Part shown: positions 36,638-49,459 of the stretch, piece by piece
How positions within the stretch are numbered: position 1 is the stretch's first letter
Layout: every line of letters begins with the position of its first letter
Assembly (NCBI GenBank): GCA_028386065.3
Contig: JAKUCV010004712.1
Location: 203,560 to 267,559, forward strand
Direction of reading: 5' to 3'
Length of the DNA: 64,000 nucleotides
DNA from: Turnera subulata
Taxonomy: Eukaryota; Streptophyta; Magnoliopsida; Malpighiales; Passifloraceae
Made by a program: the position numbers and the translations under genes
Notes under the pieces: generated by a model
The model's database searches: none
Told to the model about the DNA's origin: nothing
The model's input: the letters and a program-made list of their open reading frames with translations, nothing else

Positions 36638-39600
36638 GAAGAGACTATAGTCTCACTTTTTTTGCCTCGTCTACTGAACAATAAAATTCACTGAGCTCCC
36701 AATTTAGGCATATAGATGATTACTTAGATTTGAAAGCAATACTATTTCCATTAGGTAATGAAAGCAAAAAATAGTGATGCGACATCACCTTGTATTCTGG
36801 TAGCTGACTGAATGGGGCTACCCAAAGTGCATTTTTTTGGAGAAGGAAAATATTTTTTGAATTGGGTTTTGTTGAGATGAATATGAACTATTTGAATCAA
36901 GCTATATATAAATATAGATGGAAAATATAATTTTGAAGGCGTTTACTTTTGTTTTGTTGTTTAACGATGTAGTGTATGAACAAAAATTGAAAATAGAACA
37001 GAAAAGAAATATGATATAGCTAGAGTAAGTTTTTTTTTTTTTTTTTTTTTTTTTTGATAACGGTAGAGTTAGTTTAGGAAAAAGCATACAGCGAAGAGTT
37101 GAAGCAAAGAGGAAAGGTACCATTTTGTTGGATAATAAAAGAGGGAGAAGGTGCTCGTGTCAACTCACTTGTTTTGGGTACGAGAATCAATTTTTTCCTT
37201 TTTTAAGCTCAGGCATCAACTTAGAAAGCAAGAAACAAAATTCAACAAATGCATTGATAGCAAACAAGATTTAACATATGCATTATTGGAATGCTAATTT
37301 GGCTTTTTAAAGCCCTATACATGATTGTAATATGATTGTCTACCCCATCTTGTCAACCAATAGATGCAAAGCAAATATGCTTGTGAATGTGATCCGGTCC
37401 TGCATGCATGAGCTCACTTTGCTTTTCATGCATTGCTTGCTAGCAAGTAGAGAGATCTGTATGTGGATGTTGATGAGTAGCTGATTACACTTCTGGTGTA
37501 CCTAAGCACGTTGCTGTTAGGGTTCATCTCCTTTCTTCAGATGCACATGGAGCTGCACCTCCTAAGGTGGATCAAGTGGGTCCTTTTAGGTGTTGATCTT
37601 CTTGTGACCATGTCCTTTGCTTGAGTACCTAACTCACAACAGTTGTTCAAATTCTGATACAAGTGTTGTCTTGTGTCCCAGTCCAAATGGGTCGACGACT
37701 AACAGACAATCCCTAATGAAGGGCACTTTCATTGCCCCCCAAACCTACAGGAAACTCACTATGAAATAGCTCTCGTGGATGAATTAAAAAAAATGGACTA
37801 ACCACTCCTGGAAAATGATGTGTCAAGCCATAAGGTTCACAGGTACTGTTCCTGCAGCCCTACATTTGTTGTTAGCAAAACCAAAAATCTCTTATTTTAT
37901 GGCTCATATTGTACATACCACCCCAGATACATCCCTTTCGTGGGGCATTTCTTGGCAGTAGGCAAGGCAACAGCTTAATTTAATTTCTTTTTTTTCTGGT
38001 TGGAAATTTTCTTGCTGGTGATCATATATATGCAGGATCAATACTTGGAATTATTTGGTGGGAAAGTAATACTTCTTTTTTTCCAAGAGCAGAATCTGTT
38101 ATCTGCATAAACAATGGCTTACAAAAGCACATGGACACAGTACACTAGAGACATGGCCTGCGTATATTAGGAGGAGTATTGTTATATATTCCACATGTAG
38201 GGTCTGGAAGGTACGTGCATATGGAAGATATCATCATTAATTAATAAACCAAACCTATGGACAAAAAGTAGATATATGCAGCATCCTGCAGACCCTGAAG
38301 TAAGCTAATTGAATGATATTGGCAGTGTATAGTAATAGTGGTGCTTCAAAGAGATAAATTCCAATACTAATTGAGCTATTTATGAGAAAAAAGTAAAAGA
38401 AAAGAAAAATCATGACCATGTTCATCTCTGGATATGACCAAGATCCTGCATAATCTTTGCAAAGATATATTCTAGATATATACACAAATATTGTAGATGT
38501 TCATCCCCTCAGAAACCTTGAAGGGCCAACTTGATTAGATTAGATACCTACTAGCGCTAGAAGATATCTGAAACCTTTACCAAGTTTTATTCCCTCTAGT
38601 AATAGAGACAAAGAAAACATAATTGGAGGCAAATCAGGGAGAATTACAAGAATAAAATATTGGGAATCAGCTTTATTGTTCTTGGCAAACCCAACTATAA
38701 CACGACACATATAATATGTTTAGTTTTGTTGTCAGTTTGTGAAGTCATTTTCTTCCGCTGATATTGCGATTTATGTATGCAAAGACTGAAGAAATGATGC
38801 ATGAATTTATGTCAAACCAAAATTAGAAGGCCGCAAAGCCGGAACTTGCATGTGCCTCTAACATGGTAGGGTCGACATGAAATCGTCACCTGATTGATTA
38901 TCCCCCCCAAATAATATAAAATTAAACACTAGTCTTTTTCATTGTCAATTCTTAGCTAAAACTATTTGTTTTCATGGTGAAATCATAATAAATCTTAGTA
39001 ATATATGTTATTTGACTTTAATTCTATTCCTTTATGGAAGTAATCCAATGTTACATTTAGCAAGGTTATATTAGAGTACAATATGTAGCAAAGCAAAATG
39101 ATTTATCTTCGAGTTCCTTTCTGATTAACTTCTTCTGAATTTTAATTTACAAGAAGTTAGTGGAAGCATCACCCCCTAACTATGGCCCAAGTTAAATGAA
39201 CCCAAATGATCAAGTAAAACTTGTGGTCAATTAGTGTGAGCAATTGTGCAACGTGTCAACACCCAGCAAGTAAGCTAATGAAACGTGTAATGGGTGTGCT
39301 TCTATTTTAATTGATTAATTAACTACATATATATATTGACCTTGTCTTTTTGTTCCTTGTTTTTTTTTTTATTACACCATATCAAGTATCAACAACTAAT
39401 TCTGCGTATGTATCTTTGCTCCTCAACCACTGTTTGCATAGTACACAATAATGGGATTGGAATATGGATTAGTATAGTTTGAAATTTCTCTTAATTAAAG
39501 AACTTCTTAATCATAAGGTAAAAGAAATGATCAATGTAGAAGAAAAGCACACAAGAGACAAAATTCACGTGTGGGCGGTGCAATCTTGTAGATGGCTGGA

Positions 39601-40841
39601 CATGCATGAGATAGAGATTTATGATAATTTTAACTTCCCTTTGTCGACGTCCCATAAAAAAGCACACACTAAATATTGGAGAGAAGACATAGACGTACAC
39701 AATGAAGCCACATATACAATATTGTCATCGCCTAAGCTGAAACTAAAAAGTCCAAGAAACTCCATGTCAGCCCTCCAAAATGTTAAGGTTAATATGGAGT
39801 CGTCGCAAGCCATGTGAGTGACCCACCAAGTTGGACAAAAAATTAACAAAAAAGGTGGACAAGACATATATATATATATCATCATCTTTGATGTTTACCT
39901 GGGTTTTGAAAATCTTGCATTTCGGTGGAGAATTCCACCATGAAACTCAATGCGTTCATGTACTACAACTTTGAAACTAAGGTAGCTACTAGGGAGTTAA
40001 TTAAATTTCGTATCGAGTAGAGAATCCTAATAGAAAGGGATGTGAAAATCACATATATATGATCTTTTATATATTGTGCTTCTCTCTTTCGTGCCATATT
40101 TTGACCAGTCACACATCAGTCTGTGTATACTAGTAGGCCTGTCCCATAATGTGCAAAATTCACATTCCATGTATAGTTTTGGAACTTTTTTTACCAAAGA
40201 GAATTGGCAGAAATGAACATTAATTCTTGGTATGCTCTTTTTCTATGCATTCATCAAACTTGTGGTGTACATGTACACTCAAAATGTTTGTCCAATTAGA
40301 TTACATGCATGTTCATAGCCAAATATATATGATTCCCACATGTTTTGTAAAAGCAAGATTTCCTTCCATGTGCATGCAATGGATACCATATCTCTTGAAT
40401 GACCCTACGTACCCAATTCATCAAATTAAGGGCAAATTCAGTTACCAAATGGTCCCAAATTAAGACACAATGCCCTACACACTAGCCCCTACTTATCCAA
40501 ATACCAAACATAACACAAGAAATAGGACCAGCCCAAGATTTAGAAAGAAAAAGAAAAAAGAGAAAAGTTTAAGGAGAGGAAAAAATGTACACACATCAAA
40601 ACTAGTGGCAACTAGCAAGGAATGCACTTAATTTATCAAAGTTTGTAGGCAGCAGTTGAGAGATGCATGTGGTGGTTGTGGCCCACAACATTAGAATTGA
40701 GCTAATTAGCGGTTGGTAATTTGGGTATCTGCTAACCCAAAAAATAATAAAAAGCCAGTGCATGTGCAATTTTGATTTCCTATATCAGTTTTGTGGCTTT
40801 TGGCCGGCTGTCAAACTCACCTACTCTTTGTGCTCTTTGCT
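36638..40841. other. Gene-poor intergenic region
   Basis: About 4.2 kb, AT-rich, with the nardilysin 3'-UTR (AATAAAA near 36680), a 26-base T run near 37030, and scattered short open frames without recognisable domains. I saw no tRNA, no known miRNA sequence and no transposon ends. The last kilobase is the likely expansin promoter. Confidence 0.6.
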
Positions 40842-40849
40842 TATAAATA
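40842..40849 (+). promoter_or_regulatory. TATA box of the expansin gene
   Basis: TATAAATA lies 140-147 bases before the ATG at 40989, within TTGCTTATAAATAGAGG, a textbook plant TATA context. Confidence 0.7.
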
Positions 40850-40988
40850 GAGGCCAACACTTTATGCCCTTAGCAACAAAACCTCAAAGACATATACAAA
40901 TAACCAAATTTCAACTTACTAGTAGTACTCTTGCTACTACTACTCCTTTGGTTCTCCATAGTTCAACATATCATTAAAAACACAGCAA

Positions 40989-42139
40989 ATGGCAGCTCAA
41001 GCATTTTCCTTATCACTTCTTGTATTCTACTGCTTGTTCAGCTTCCAATTTCTTGAAATTTTGGCTGATTATGGGGGTTGGCAGAGTGCTCATGCCACTT
41101 TCTATGGAGGTGGTGATGCCTCTGGCACAATGGGTAAGTCTAGTAGTCATTCAAGCCCATGCACTTGAATATATACAATTACCCTAACATCAATTAGTTC
41201 TTAAAATTAATGTTTTTAAGAAGAATTATTAAATTTTTTTTTGTGTGATTGCCATGAAAATTTCAGGGGGAGCATGTGGTTATGGTAATTTGTACAGTCA
41301 AGGGTACGGGACCAACACTGCAGCACTAAGCACAGCTCTGTTCAACAATGGCTTGAGCTGTGGTGCTTGCTTCGAAATGAGATGCGACGATGACCCGAAA
41401 TGGTGCCTCTCTCGCACCATAACTGTCACTGCCACAAACTTCTGCCCACCAAACCCTTCCTTGCCCAACAACAATGGCGGCTGGTGCAACCCTCCTCTCC
41501 AGCACTTCGACTTAGCCGAGCCTGCTTTCCTCCAAATTGCACAATACCGAGCTGGAATTGTCCCAGTAGCCTTCAGAAGGTAATAATGGATTGATCAATT
41601 CGATCTAAATAGTCTTATTACTTTAACTAAAATTTTCTAAACATTTTTTTTTCTCTTTGTTCTTATTATTTAGTCCCGATCATAATCTAGAATCAGACAT
41701 TGTCGGACCAGTCAGGTCGCAACTTTTTAAGCATTTTATGTACATGATGTTTTTGTATATAGCTTTCCTCATGTGGTGTCTTTAGTTTAGTGTCACAATT
41801 GATGATCACCATCTTACTTACTGAATGTGTTGCAGGGTGCCTTGTGTGAAGAAAGGAGGGATCAGGTTTACAATCAACGGTCACTCATACTTCAACCTGG
41901 TATTGATCACCAACGTTGGAGGGGCAGGGGATGTGCGTTCAGTTTCAATCAAAGGGTCAAAGACAGGGTGGCAACCCATGTCAAGGAACTGGGGCCAGAA
42001 CTGGCAGAGCAACTCTTACCTCAATGGTCAATCCCTATCATTCCAAGTCACCACCAGTGATGGTAGGACTGTCACAAGCAACAACGTGGTGCCTGCTAAT
42101 TGGCAGTTTGGTCAGACCTTCACGGGAGGCCAATTCTAA
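40989..42139 (+). CDS. EXPA8: Alpha-expansin (EXPA2/EXPA8-like)
   Basis: Exons 40989-41133, 41267-41579, 41836-42139; 253 residues. A signal peptide (residues 1-26, [17 protein letters not shown]) precedes [22 protein letters not shown]. The GH45-like domain has [23 protein letters not shown], its conserved cysteines and the HFDL motif near 127. The C-terminal cellulose-binding domain ends GQTFTGGQF and carries the usual Trp residues ([11 protein letters not shown]). Family knowledge: secreted wall protein that loosens cellulose-xyloglucan contacts at acid pH without hydrolysis, during cell growth. The CDDDPKWC and NWQFGQ blocks point to the EXPA2/EXPA8 clade; the exact paralogue is uncertain. 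Both introns are at the usual EXPA positions. Confidence 0.95.
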
Positions 42140-43619
42140 GATTGATCATTCAACCAAAACACCCCCATTCTTTTTCCAATTTGGAGGAGAAGAGAAGACC
42201 TTAATTAAAATGGGTTTTTATTAGTATATTGTTTTTTACTAGAAGAAGTTTGATTACTGAAAATGTGTAAATTTAGATAATTTGCTTAGAAAGAAGCCAA
42301 GTGAAGGGAGTGGTTTGGTTTTAGTGGAGGATTGGAGGAGAAGTGGCCTTAAAAGCAGAGGTAGCTAATTAATAGCACCCGCTAGGCCTTTTTTTCTTGT
42401 AATAGTATTTGAGAAATGAATGAATCAATGAATCTATCCCAAATCCAATTCACAAATAATTTGCAGTGAACATTAATTACCTTTATAAGAATGCTTATCG
42501 CATAATATATAGAGCAAACATTTGCATAACTGGAATTTAAATAAAATGGTAAAATGCATGCTTAGAGTTCGGAATAAGATAATCTTTCCAATCCAAGAAT
42601 AGCATTAATGGGCCTAAAGAGCGAGTGGAATGAAGGAGAGAGTGCAAACTTCTGTTGGGCTCAAAGTCAGTCAGGCCGAGATGGCCTTTTTTCTTTTCAA
42701 TTGAAAGCCCTTGAATTGATCGCCAAGTGGAGCATAGAAGATGACAATTGAGCATTCACACTCTCCTTAAATCCTTAAAAAAAACAACCAAGAACGCCAT
42801 CAATTCCAACAGGAATTACTCTCATACAATGATCTTTTAATCCCTTCTTTCTTATTTTTATCACATTACTCTTTTTAAAAATAAATTATTATAAGGACTC
42901 TTTTATTTTATTTTTGTCGATTAACTTCTACAAATTAATGCAAAATGTGACACTACATGATATGATAGGCGTGGTAGGAAATTAGAAAACTAGTGTAGAA
43001 TAATATAACTTGCCCGTATCATCTCCAATTTTGTCCAGCCCTAGCCAAAAAATTTGTAGATATCAATATTGAAGATGTATGTGAGTATAAGTGGGTTGGC
43101 ATTTTTTTTTTCTTTTTTCTCCTTCTTATGGAAGTATAAGTGGGTTGGCATGATCAAAAGATTAATTAAAAGGAATAGATGTAATTACCATAATTGATCA
43201 TGCATCTATCTATTGGACACCAGGTAACTTTTCGAACACTCAGTAGCCCTTTTCCTCAATGTCACCCCACAGTATATTTTCGAGGATAAAGAGGTATCCG
43301 CATCCCATCCAAATCTCCTAATGCATGTGCTTAGATGATAGCGAAAACATTATTCTTATAATTTGATTAATTAATATTGAATTGTGTATTTGGAGAGGAT
43401 GTGAGTTGGAATTTCACCTTGCCATAGGTAATTATGAATAAGTAATATTATAAATAGAAGTACAAATTTTGCCTTACAGTAGACCAAACATCCTGATAAA
43501 AGGCGTGTTCTCTATGGTCACGTTGCCGGATGTACTTTAAAATATTTTTTTTCAAACTTTTTAGGTAGGCTAGTATTCAAATTTTTTTATGTACTAAATC
43601 TAAAGAATCATAGGTTGCG
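42140..43619. other. Intergenic region with repeat fragments
   Basis: Begins with the expansin 3'-UTR. The block near 42655-42740 (GGGCTCAAAGTCAGT...GAAAGCCCTTGAATTGAT) is related to the repeats at 44770-45050. AGTATAAGTGGGTTGGCAT occurs twice (43084, 43132) around a T-rich stretch. No gene is supported. Confidence 0.6.
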
Positions 43620-44090
43620 ATTACCATAGCCTTTACTAAAAAAGCTGGTAATGATAATAGGAGAAATGTGTTGCTGTCGTTGGTTTCCATAGCCTTTACT
43701 AAAAAGAATTATCGGAATAAATTTGTCAGACATCTTTCGCCGGACAGTAGTTATAGAGACCATGTGTCTCTTCTGGAACAGAGCCGAACACTGATGAGTA
43801 CTTTTATAGAAGAATTAGCACAAGAATTCCGTGAAAGAAGGTTAAAATTCAGAAATTATTTGACAGTATTTCCAAAGTCAAGTAATCATCTTCTTACCTT
43901 TCTATTTGCTTGATTCCATCATATTTTGCTTTCAGTGCATTGCATAGAGCTTGGAAAATGATAATGAGCAAAATGTGTTGCATATGTTGATCGGTGCAGC
44001 CTAGCCTTTCCTGATGTGGATTATCGGACTTCTTTTATTAGACATCTTATAAGGATGGAGATTCTTTATGTAACCACCATTGTGTATTTT
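43620..44090 (+). pseudogene. Unidentified decayed coding repeat, two related segments
   Basis: Two segments about 310 bases apart can be read as related peptides. The first (43650-43735) gives NDNRRNVLLSLVSIAFTKK then NYRNKFVRHL; the second (43957-44055) gives NDNEQNVLHMLI, a stop/frameshift, then AFPDVDYRTSFIRHL. The first is followed by an open stretch (FIEELAQEFRERRLKFRNYL). Reading the second needs one frame change. I do not recognise the family. It looks like a degraded gene or repeat rather than a working gene. Confidence 0.35.
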
Positions 44091-44485
44091 ATTGAAAAAA
44101 TACGAACAGAAATAGTTACTTTCAGATCCTTTCCCTAGTGTTGCTAAATTTTTGGATTCTTGTTTCCATGAAAATTAAACATTCAATGGATATTGTAAAT
44201 TGAAGGTGGTGTTGAACCTTGTTAATAGAGGTGGAATATCTCTCTGAAGGGAAATAATACATATTTTATATATTTTTGTCACATTAATTACAAACCTCTT
44301 TTATAAAAAAAAAAAACTAACATAACATAATTGAAAGGCTAATCTAAATATACTGGTGATTGCAGTTTTAGTGGTATGATATCCTTTTCAAATTGTAAAA
44401 CCAAAAATAAATACATTATATAATGCTTGTAAGAAGACAAAGAAAATACATGTCGTCAACAAACTGAAATGGTTGATGTTTTTAT

Positions 44486-45050
44486 AGGCCATCAAAATAA
44501 CAAAGTTGGATAGAATCAAGAACTTATATTAAAAATAAAGACTCACATAAAGAATACAAATACTTTTGGTTTAATAGTCAACAGTTAAGTTATTGTTCAT
44601 AGGATTTTTTTGGCCAATTCTTATTTAGTTAAAATTATTAGCCTTGTATATAAATGGAGGGCTAAGATTACTTTGAAAGATTTCATCCTGTTACTCCCAA
44701 TCCAGTAGTAGTTCTTATTTGAATGATCAACAACAGGAAAAAGTAGAAATGACCAAGAAGAATTATGTGTTGCGCTCAAGTCAGTTTCCTACATGGGCTT
44801 TTATAGGCCATCCAAATAAATAACAAAGTTCAATAGAGTCAAGAAATTATATTAAAATAAAAACGCATATAAATAATACAAATACTTTTGCAATTGAATG
44901 ATCAACAGGAGGAAAAAAAAAAGAAAGAAAGAAAAAAGTGACCGAGATGAATTAGATTGGGCTCAAGTCAGTTTCCTAGATGGGCCGGCCTTTTTCTCTT
45001 TCAAAATTGAAAGCCCATGACTTGATGGCCAACTGGACAGAGATAGACAC
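44486..45050. repeat. Degenerate direct repeats
   Basis: TATAGGCCATC-AAATAA...AACAAAGTT-x-ATAGA-TCAAGAA recurs at 44486 and 44804, and GAATGATCAACA...GGCTCAAGTCAGTTTCCTA recurs near 44721 and 44897. A third relative lies at 42655-42740. The unequal offsets imply a deletion or insertion of about 150 bases in one unit. Confidence 0.75.
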
Positions 45051-45299
45051 TAATTAGTTCTTGCAATTTATGGTCTTTTGCTTGCTTTGCTTTGCTACCC
45101 AGAAGAAGTCGGCGACTTAGAAAGAAACATTAGTAGAGTTTCCATTACTGATTGTGGCCTATGGAAAATCCCCACTGCCAAGGTTAATGTTTGTGTGAGT
45201 CAGTCAGTGATTATCACTGATTGGTAATCCCTACCTGACCGCCATTGCTGAGCCACAGACAGAGGCTCGTTTTTTTACTCTCTAAACCATCAACTAAGC

Positions 45300-46070
45300 T
45301 TCCATAGTTCCATTCCATTGTGATCCTTAACCACAACGCCACACCCACTTCGTTGTGTCGCCTTCTCCCCCTATCGGCTGCTGCTGCTACTGCGTTGAAC
45401 TGAGATTGATTCTACTCTTCATCTTTTTCATCATCAATCAATCAATCAATCAATCAGGTTATATAGTTAGTTAGTTAGTTTACAGAGAAAAGGAAGCAAA
45501 AAGTGTTTGTTTGTTTGTTTGTTTGTTTCTTTCTTTCTTTTATGTATCGCGCTCTCCTCTCTCAATCGGCGGGCTGCAGTGCTTAAATTTCTAATCTTTC
45601 TGATTATCATATGATAAAGATTGTTTCTTTCCTCACTGATTGCTCTCTCTCTCGGCTCGGTATTTTACTTGCAGTTTAAGTTTTATATTTTCTTCTCTTT
45701 TCTTCTCAATTAATTTAACTATAACCTCATAGGACTTGTTGTTTGGCTGGCTTGCTTGCTTGTAGTAAATATATATGTTCTGCCAAACTCAGTGAGTTTG
45801 ACTGACTGATTTGTTGCTGCTTGCTTTTGTTGCATTAATTAATGCAGGTGAGTGAGCTCGCTCGCTCAGGTGCCCAAAACATAATCAGTTGATTTGGTCA
45901 AACCCTTAATACCCATCAATCGAAGGTGAGTGTTTTTGATACATATCCTATGAGGTTTTCCTTTTGGAGGATGGATTTCTATAATATGAAATTTTTTTAA
46001 AAAAAAATCTTCAATTTATGTCTGCCTGTTTGTTTGTTTGTTGTAATTTAGTTTGGTTCTCATATATAGT
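45300..46070 (+). other. Leader region of the kelch-like gene with tetranucleotide repeats
   Basis: Contains (ATCA)n near 45433-45457, (TAGT)n near 45467-45480 and (GTTT)n near 45507-45530. A donor-like GAAG/GTGAGT at about 45925 suggests a 5'-UTR intron ending shortly before the ATG at 46071. No coding exon is seen. Confidence 0.45.
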
Positions 46071-46667
46071 ATGGAGGAGGAGGAGGAGGAGGAGGAGGGT
46101 CTTCTGATCACCACCGTCTTCTTGTATGTGACTCCTGAGTATATTGGAGAGATTTCTCATTCTTTGTATGCAATTGAAATCTCAAAACCCTCTTTGATCC
46201 CGGGCCATGACCCTGATGATCAACAACCAATAAAGCCCCTGGAATTCTCGCTCCTTCTTGAGTTCTCGGCTTCAAAATACCCAAGGGGCATGTCTTGTGC
46301 CAAGTTGGGTGACCGGTTATACTTTTTTGGGGGGAGGCTCAATCCCAATCGTGATGAATTCCCGAATCTTGATCACTTCCCTCGCAGTGTGTATGCATTC
46401 AATCCCTCTACCGGAGAACTGGATGATGCAGGTGTGCCGCCCATGAATGCTGGCAAGAACTGGCCTATTTCTTTTGTGGCCGATGACAACCTCTATGTTC
46501 TTGGCAGCCGTATCAACACAAAAGAGGAGTCCTCCTCCTCCTCCTCCTCCTCCTCGTCTCCCACGTACTTTGAAGTCTTTGAACGTGGGGTTTGGATTCC
46601 ATTGGAGCCGCCGCCCTTTGTTGCCTCATGGGATGCCTGCAGCACAGTTGTGGGGAGGAAAGTCCTT

Positions 46668-46675
46668 GTCCTTGG
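46668..46675. repeat. hAT target-site duplication, left (GTCCTTGG)
   Basis: Eight-base direct repeat, exact match at 49814-49821. Eight bases is the diagnostic length for hAT insertions. Confidence 0.95.
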
Positions 46676-46693
46676 CATAGTCACATAATACGC
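46676..46693 (+). repeat. hAT terminal inverted repeat, left
   Basis: CATAGTCACATAATACGC, the exact reverse complement of 49796-49813. Confidence 0.95.
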
Positions 46694-46835
46694 CGTACGC
46701 TCCGGTACGTGGTACGCGTACGCGTACGCCGAACGCTACCTTTGGAGAATTGGGTACGTGGGGGGTATACTTCTCCGGTTCGCTAATTTGGTACGCGGTA
46801 CGTTTAGATCGTGTGACCGGTACTTGCGTACATTC
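46685..46835. repeat. hAT subterminal GTACG-rich repeats, left
   Basis: About ten TACG/CGTA-containing words such as GGTACGTGGTACGCG, in both orientations. A similar cluster lies at 49710-49785. In hAT elements such subterminal words are typical transposase binding sites; that role is inferred here. Confidence 0.7.
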
Positions 46836-47265
46836 AAAACATGACATCAATTTATAAATAAAATATTTTCAAAATATAGGAAAAGAAGAATAACATGGTC
46901 ACCCAAGAATTAAAAATTCTCAGAAACTCTTGCAACATACAATCTCATCAAAATAGAATTTCTAAAAATCTTGCATTGTATATTCTTAAAAAAGAAAACA
47001 AAAGATGACACTTCTTCATTCACGAGTACTCCAAAATGCTCTCCAAAAATGTTGAAGTAGCAAATTATTCTCCATGGCTCGAGCCCCTAACAGCCAACGA
47101 AAAAATAATATAACAAAATGAGATAATGTAATCATGTTGTGGCAGTCTAGTATGGCATAATATCATCACATGCGACAAAAAAATGATTTAATATCCTCAC
47201 CTATTAATTAAAAAATACTTAATATAATTAATAATAAAAAACATACCTAATTTTTTAGCAGCTCC

Positions 47266-49459
47266 TTATATAATATTTTTTCCCTTGCGTCTTTTATTAT
47301 TAGTATCTCTGTCACGTCTTGGAACATCTTCCTCTAGCCTTGAAGTTCCGGGAACATCACCATCCAAGTACTCCCATCTCATCTCCTCATGTCTTGTCGA
47401 AGTTTCCTCCAAATAAGAATCATCATGATCCATATCCCATTTTTTGTAAGGTCCCTTCTTGTAGCTTTCTGAATATCTTGATAGCACTCGAATGTTAGAA
47501 TGAACGAAGACTAATTTATCAGCCCTTGAACAATTAAGCTTATTCCTTTTTACGCTGTGAATGTAAGAATAAGTACTCCATGCTCTTTCTGCTGAAGAAC
47601 TACTGATAGGCTGAGATAATACCTTTCTTGCTATCTCTGACAGTTCTGGAGTTTCAGAACCATAGGTTGACCACCAATCAATGGAATCCATGGTCATAGC
47701 ATCTACAAGAGCTTCTTGTGATCCATAAAGTCCCTTTTTAGTATGGAATGTTGCAAACTGATCTCTCAAAAGCTTTTGTTCCCGTGGACTTTCTGCTATT
47801 TTTGCAAAGGCTTCCATCACAGCTTTGACAACTTCTTTATCTTGATTTGGAGCTTTTCTAGGCATTCCTCCTGGAGCTGGAAGTGTTAGGTACTTTGAAT
47901 CATAAAATCTTGGAGTCAATGCAAAACCAAGACCATGAATAACATAATTCATTTTGGTCCACCTTTCTGATATAATTTCTCGCATCTCATCTGAATAGTT
48001 AGAATACTTGGTCTTCTTTGCTATCTCCAGTACTTCTCCAAGCATATTATCCATCTTCTCATAAATTTCTCCCATTTTTGGTCCTTCACCATCGCAGAAC
48101 TTAATCAACAGAAAAATTGGTTTTGTTATTTTAATCACAATCTCAACTTCCTCCCAAAATTCTTCGTTGCTAATAATATCAGCAACCATAGAGCCACCAA
48201 TCCTTGTATTTTCATCTCCTTGCTTCACCCAATCCTTCCAAACATTTAAAACAACTGTGGTAGCAAGAGCCTCTCTACAATCCAGTAATCTTTTCAACAA
48301 GATATAATGTGATGCAAATCTAGTTTTTGCAACTTTTAACAATTCAAGCTTTGAATTTGTCCTAAAAATTGCTAAAGCTTGACCATGATTAAGAAAATAC
48401 TTAACAATAGACTTCCCTTGCTTATAAGTATTTTCCAACCATTCAAAAGTTGATGCAAAATCTTTGAAAATTAAATTCAAAGAATGGACTACACAGGGAG
48501 ACCAAAAAATGTGTTTGTGTACCTTTTCTATTTCTCTCCCAGCAGCTTTACAATTCGATGCATTATCAGTCACNNNNNNNNNNNNNNNNNNNNNNNNNNN
48601 NNNNNNNNNNNNNNNNNNNNNNNNNNNNNNNNNNNNNNNNNNNNNNNNNNNNNNNNNNNNNNNNNNNNNNNNNNNNNNNNNNNNNNNNNNNNNNNNNNNN
48701 NNNNNNNNNNNNNNNNNNNNNNNNNNNNNNNNNNNNNNNNNNNNNNNNNNNNNNNNNNNNNNNNNNNNNNNNNNNNNNNNNNNNNNNNNNNNNNNNNNNN
48801 NNNNNNNNNNNNNNNNNNNNNNNNNNNNNNNNNNNNNNNNNNNNNNNNNNNNNNNNNNNNNNNNNNNNNNNNNNNNNNNNNNNNNNNNNNNNNNNNNNNN
48901 NNNNNNNNNNNNNNNNNNNNNNNNNNNNNNNNNNNNNNNNNNNNNNNNNNNNNNNNNNNNNNNNNNNNNNNNNNNNNNNAATAGGATTCAAGCACACAAC
49001 TTTATCTTTTTTAGTAACAATAGAACGCTTCAAAGCTGTAGACACACCAACCTGCTCTGCCTCTTCAACCTTCCTACGGATTCTTTCGCATGCTTCTCTG
49101 TTACCCAATAATACTTGACATCGTTGAATGCCTGCTTTCACACCCGGTGGAGCCCCAAAAAAGTGATAGTGAATCCTTGTGTATGAGCTAGTATGTTCCT
49201 TCTTGCAGTGTTTACATGTCCAACGCTTTACACCTCCAGGATTTTTCCCATTAGAAGCACCAATGATAACAACTTCACTCAATAAAGGCTTGACCTGTTT
49301 TGTTGATGGAGGTGAAATCGTTGAATTTGGTGAAATTGTTGTATTTGATTGCTCAGCCTGTGACCCTTCATCATCGCTCGATTCTCCACCTTCAGTATCA
49401 CTAGGATTTTGGAGAAGTTCTTCAACAGAAGCTTGGGATTTTCTTTTTCCAAAAACCAT
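47266..49459 (-). CDS. hAT transposase (partly masked by gap)
   Basis: Starts with ATG at 49459 (MVFGKRKSQASVEELL). An acidic Ser/Thr-rich stretch is followed by a BED-type zinc finger (VKRWTCKHCKKEH...RIHYHFFG). The frame is readable to 48980, then lost in the gap 48574-48979. It resumes at 48573 with TDNASNCKAAGREI, a DUF659 signature, and ends with the hAT dimerisation domain (SIDWWSTYG...SSSSAERAWSTYSYIHS) and a basic tail (NNKRRKGKNII). The two readable parts are in different frames if the gap is taken as exactly 406 bases, so the gap length may be only an estimate. Family role: DNA cut-and-paste transposition. Confidence 0.9.
48574..48979. other. Assembly gap (406 N)
   Basis: Undetermined bases inside the transposase. 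The repetitive nature of the element probably prevented assembly. Confidence 0.99.

Noticed and set aside
39479..39817. 112-residue frame in the gene-poor region
   Set aside because: No domain, no splice support and AT-rich biased composition; probably chance.
36638..40988. A conserved miRNA gene
   Set aside because: I compared by eye with common plant miRNAs (156, 159, 160, 164, 166-172, 390, 393-396, 398, 399) and saw no match or clear hairpin pair.
43084..43150. 19-bp direct repeat as target duplication of a small transposon
   Set aside because: Only about 29 bases of T-rich DNA lie between the copies, and 19 bases is unusual for a duplication; slippage is simpler.
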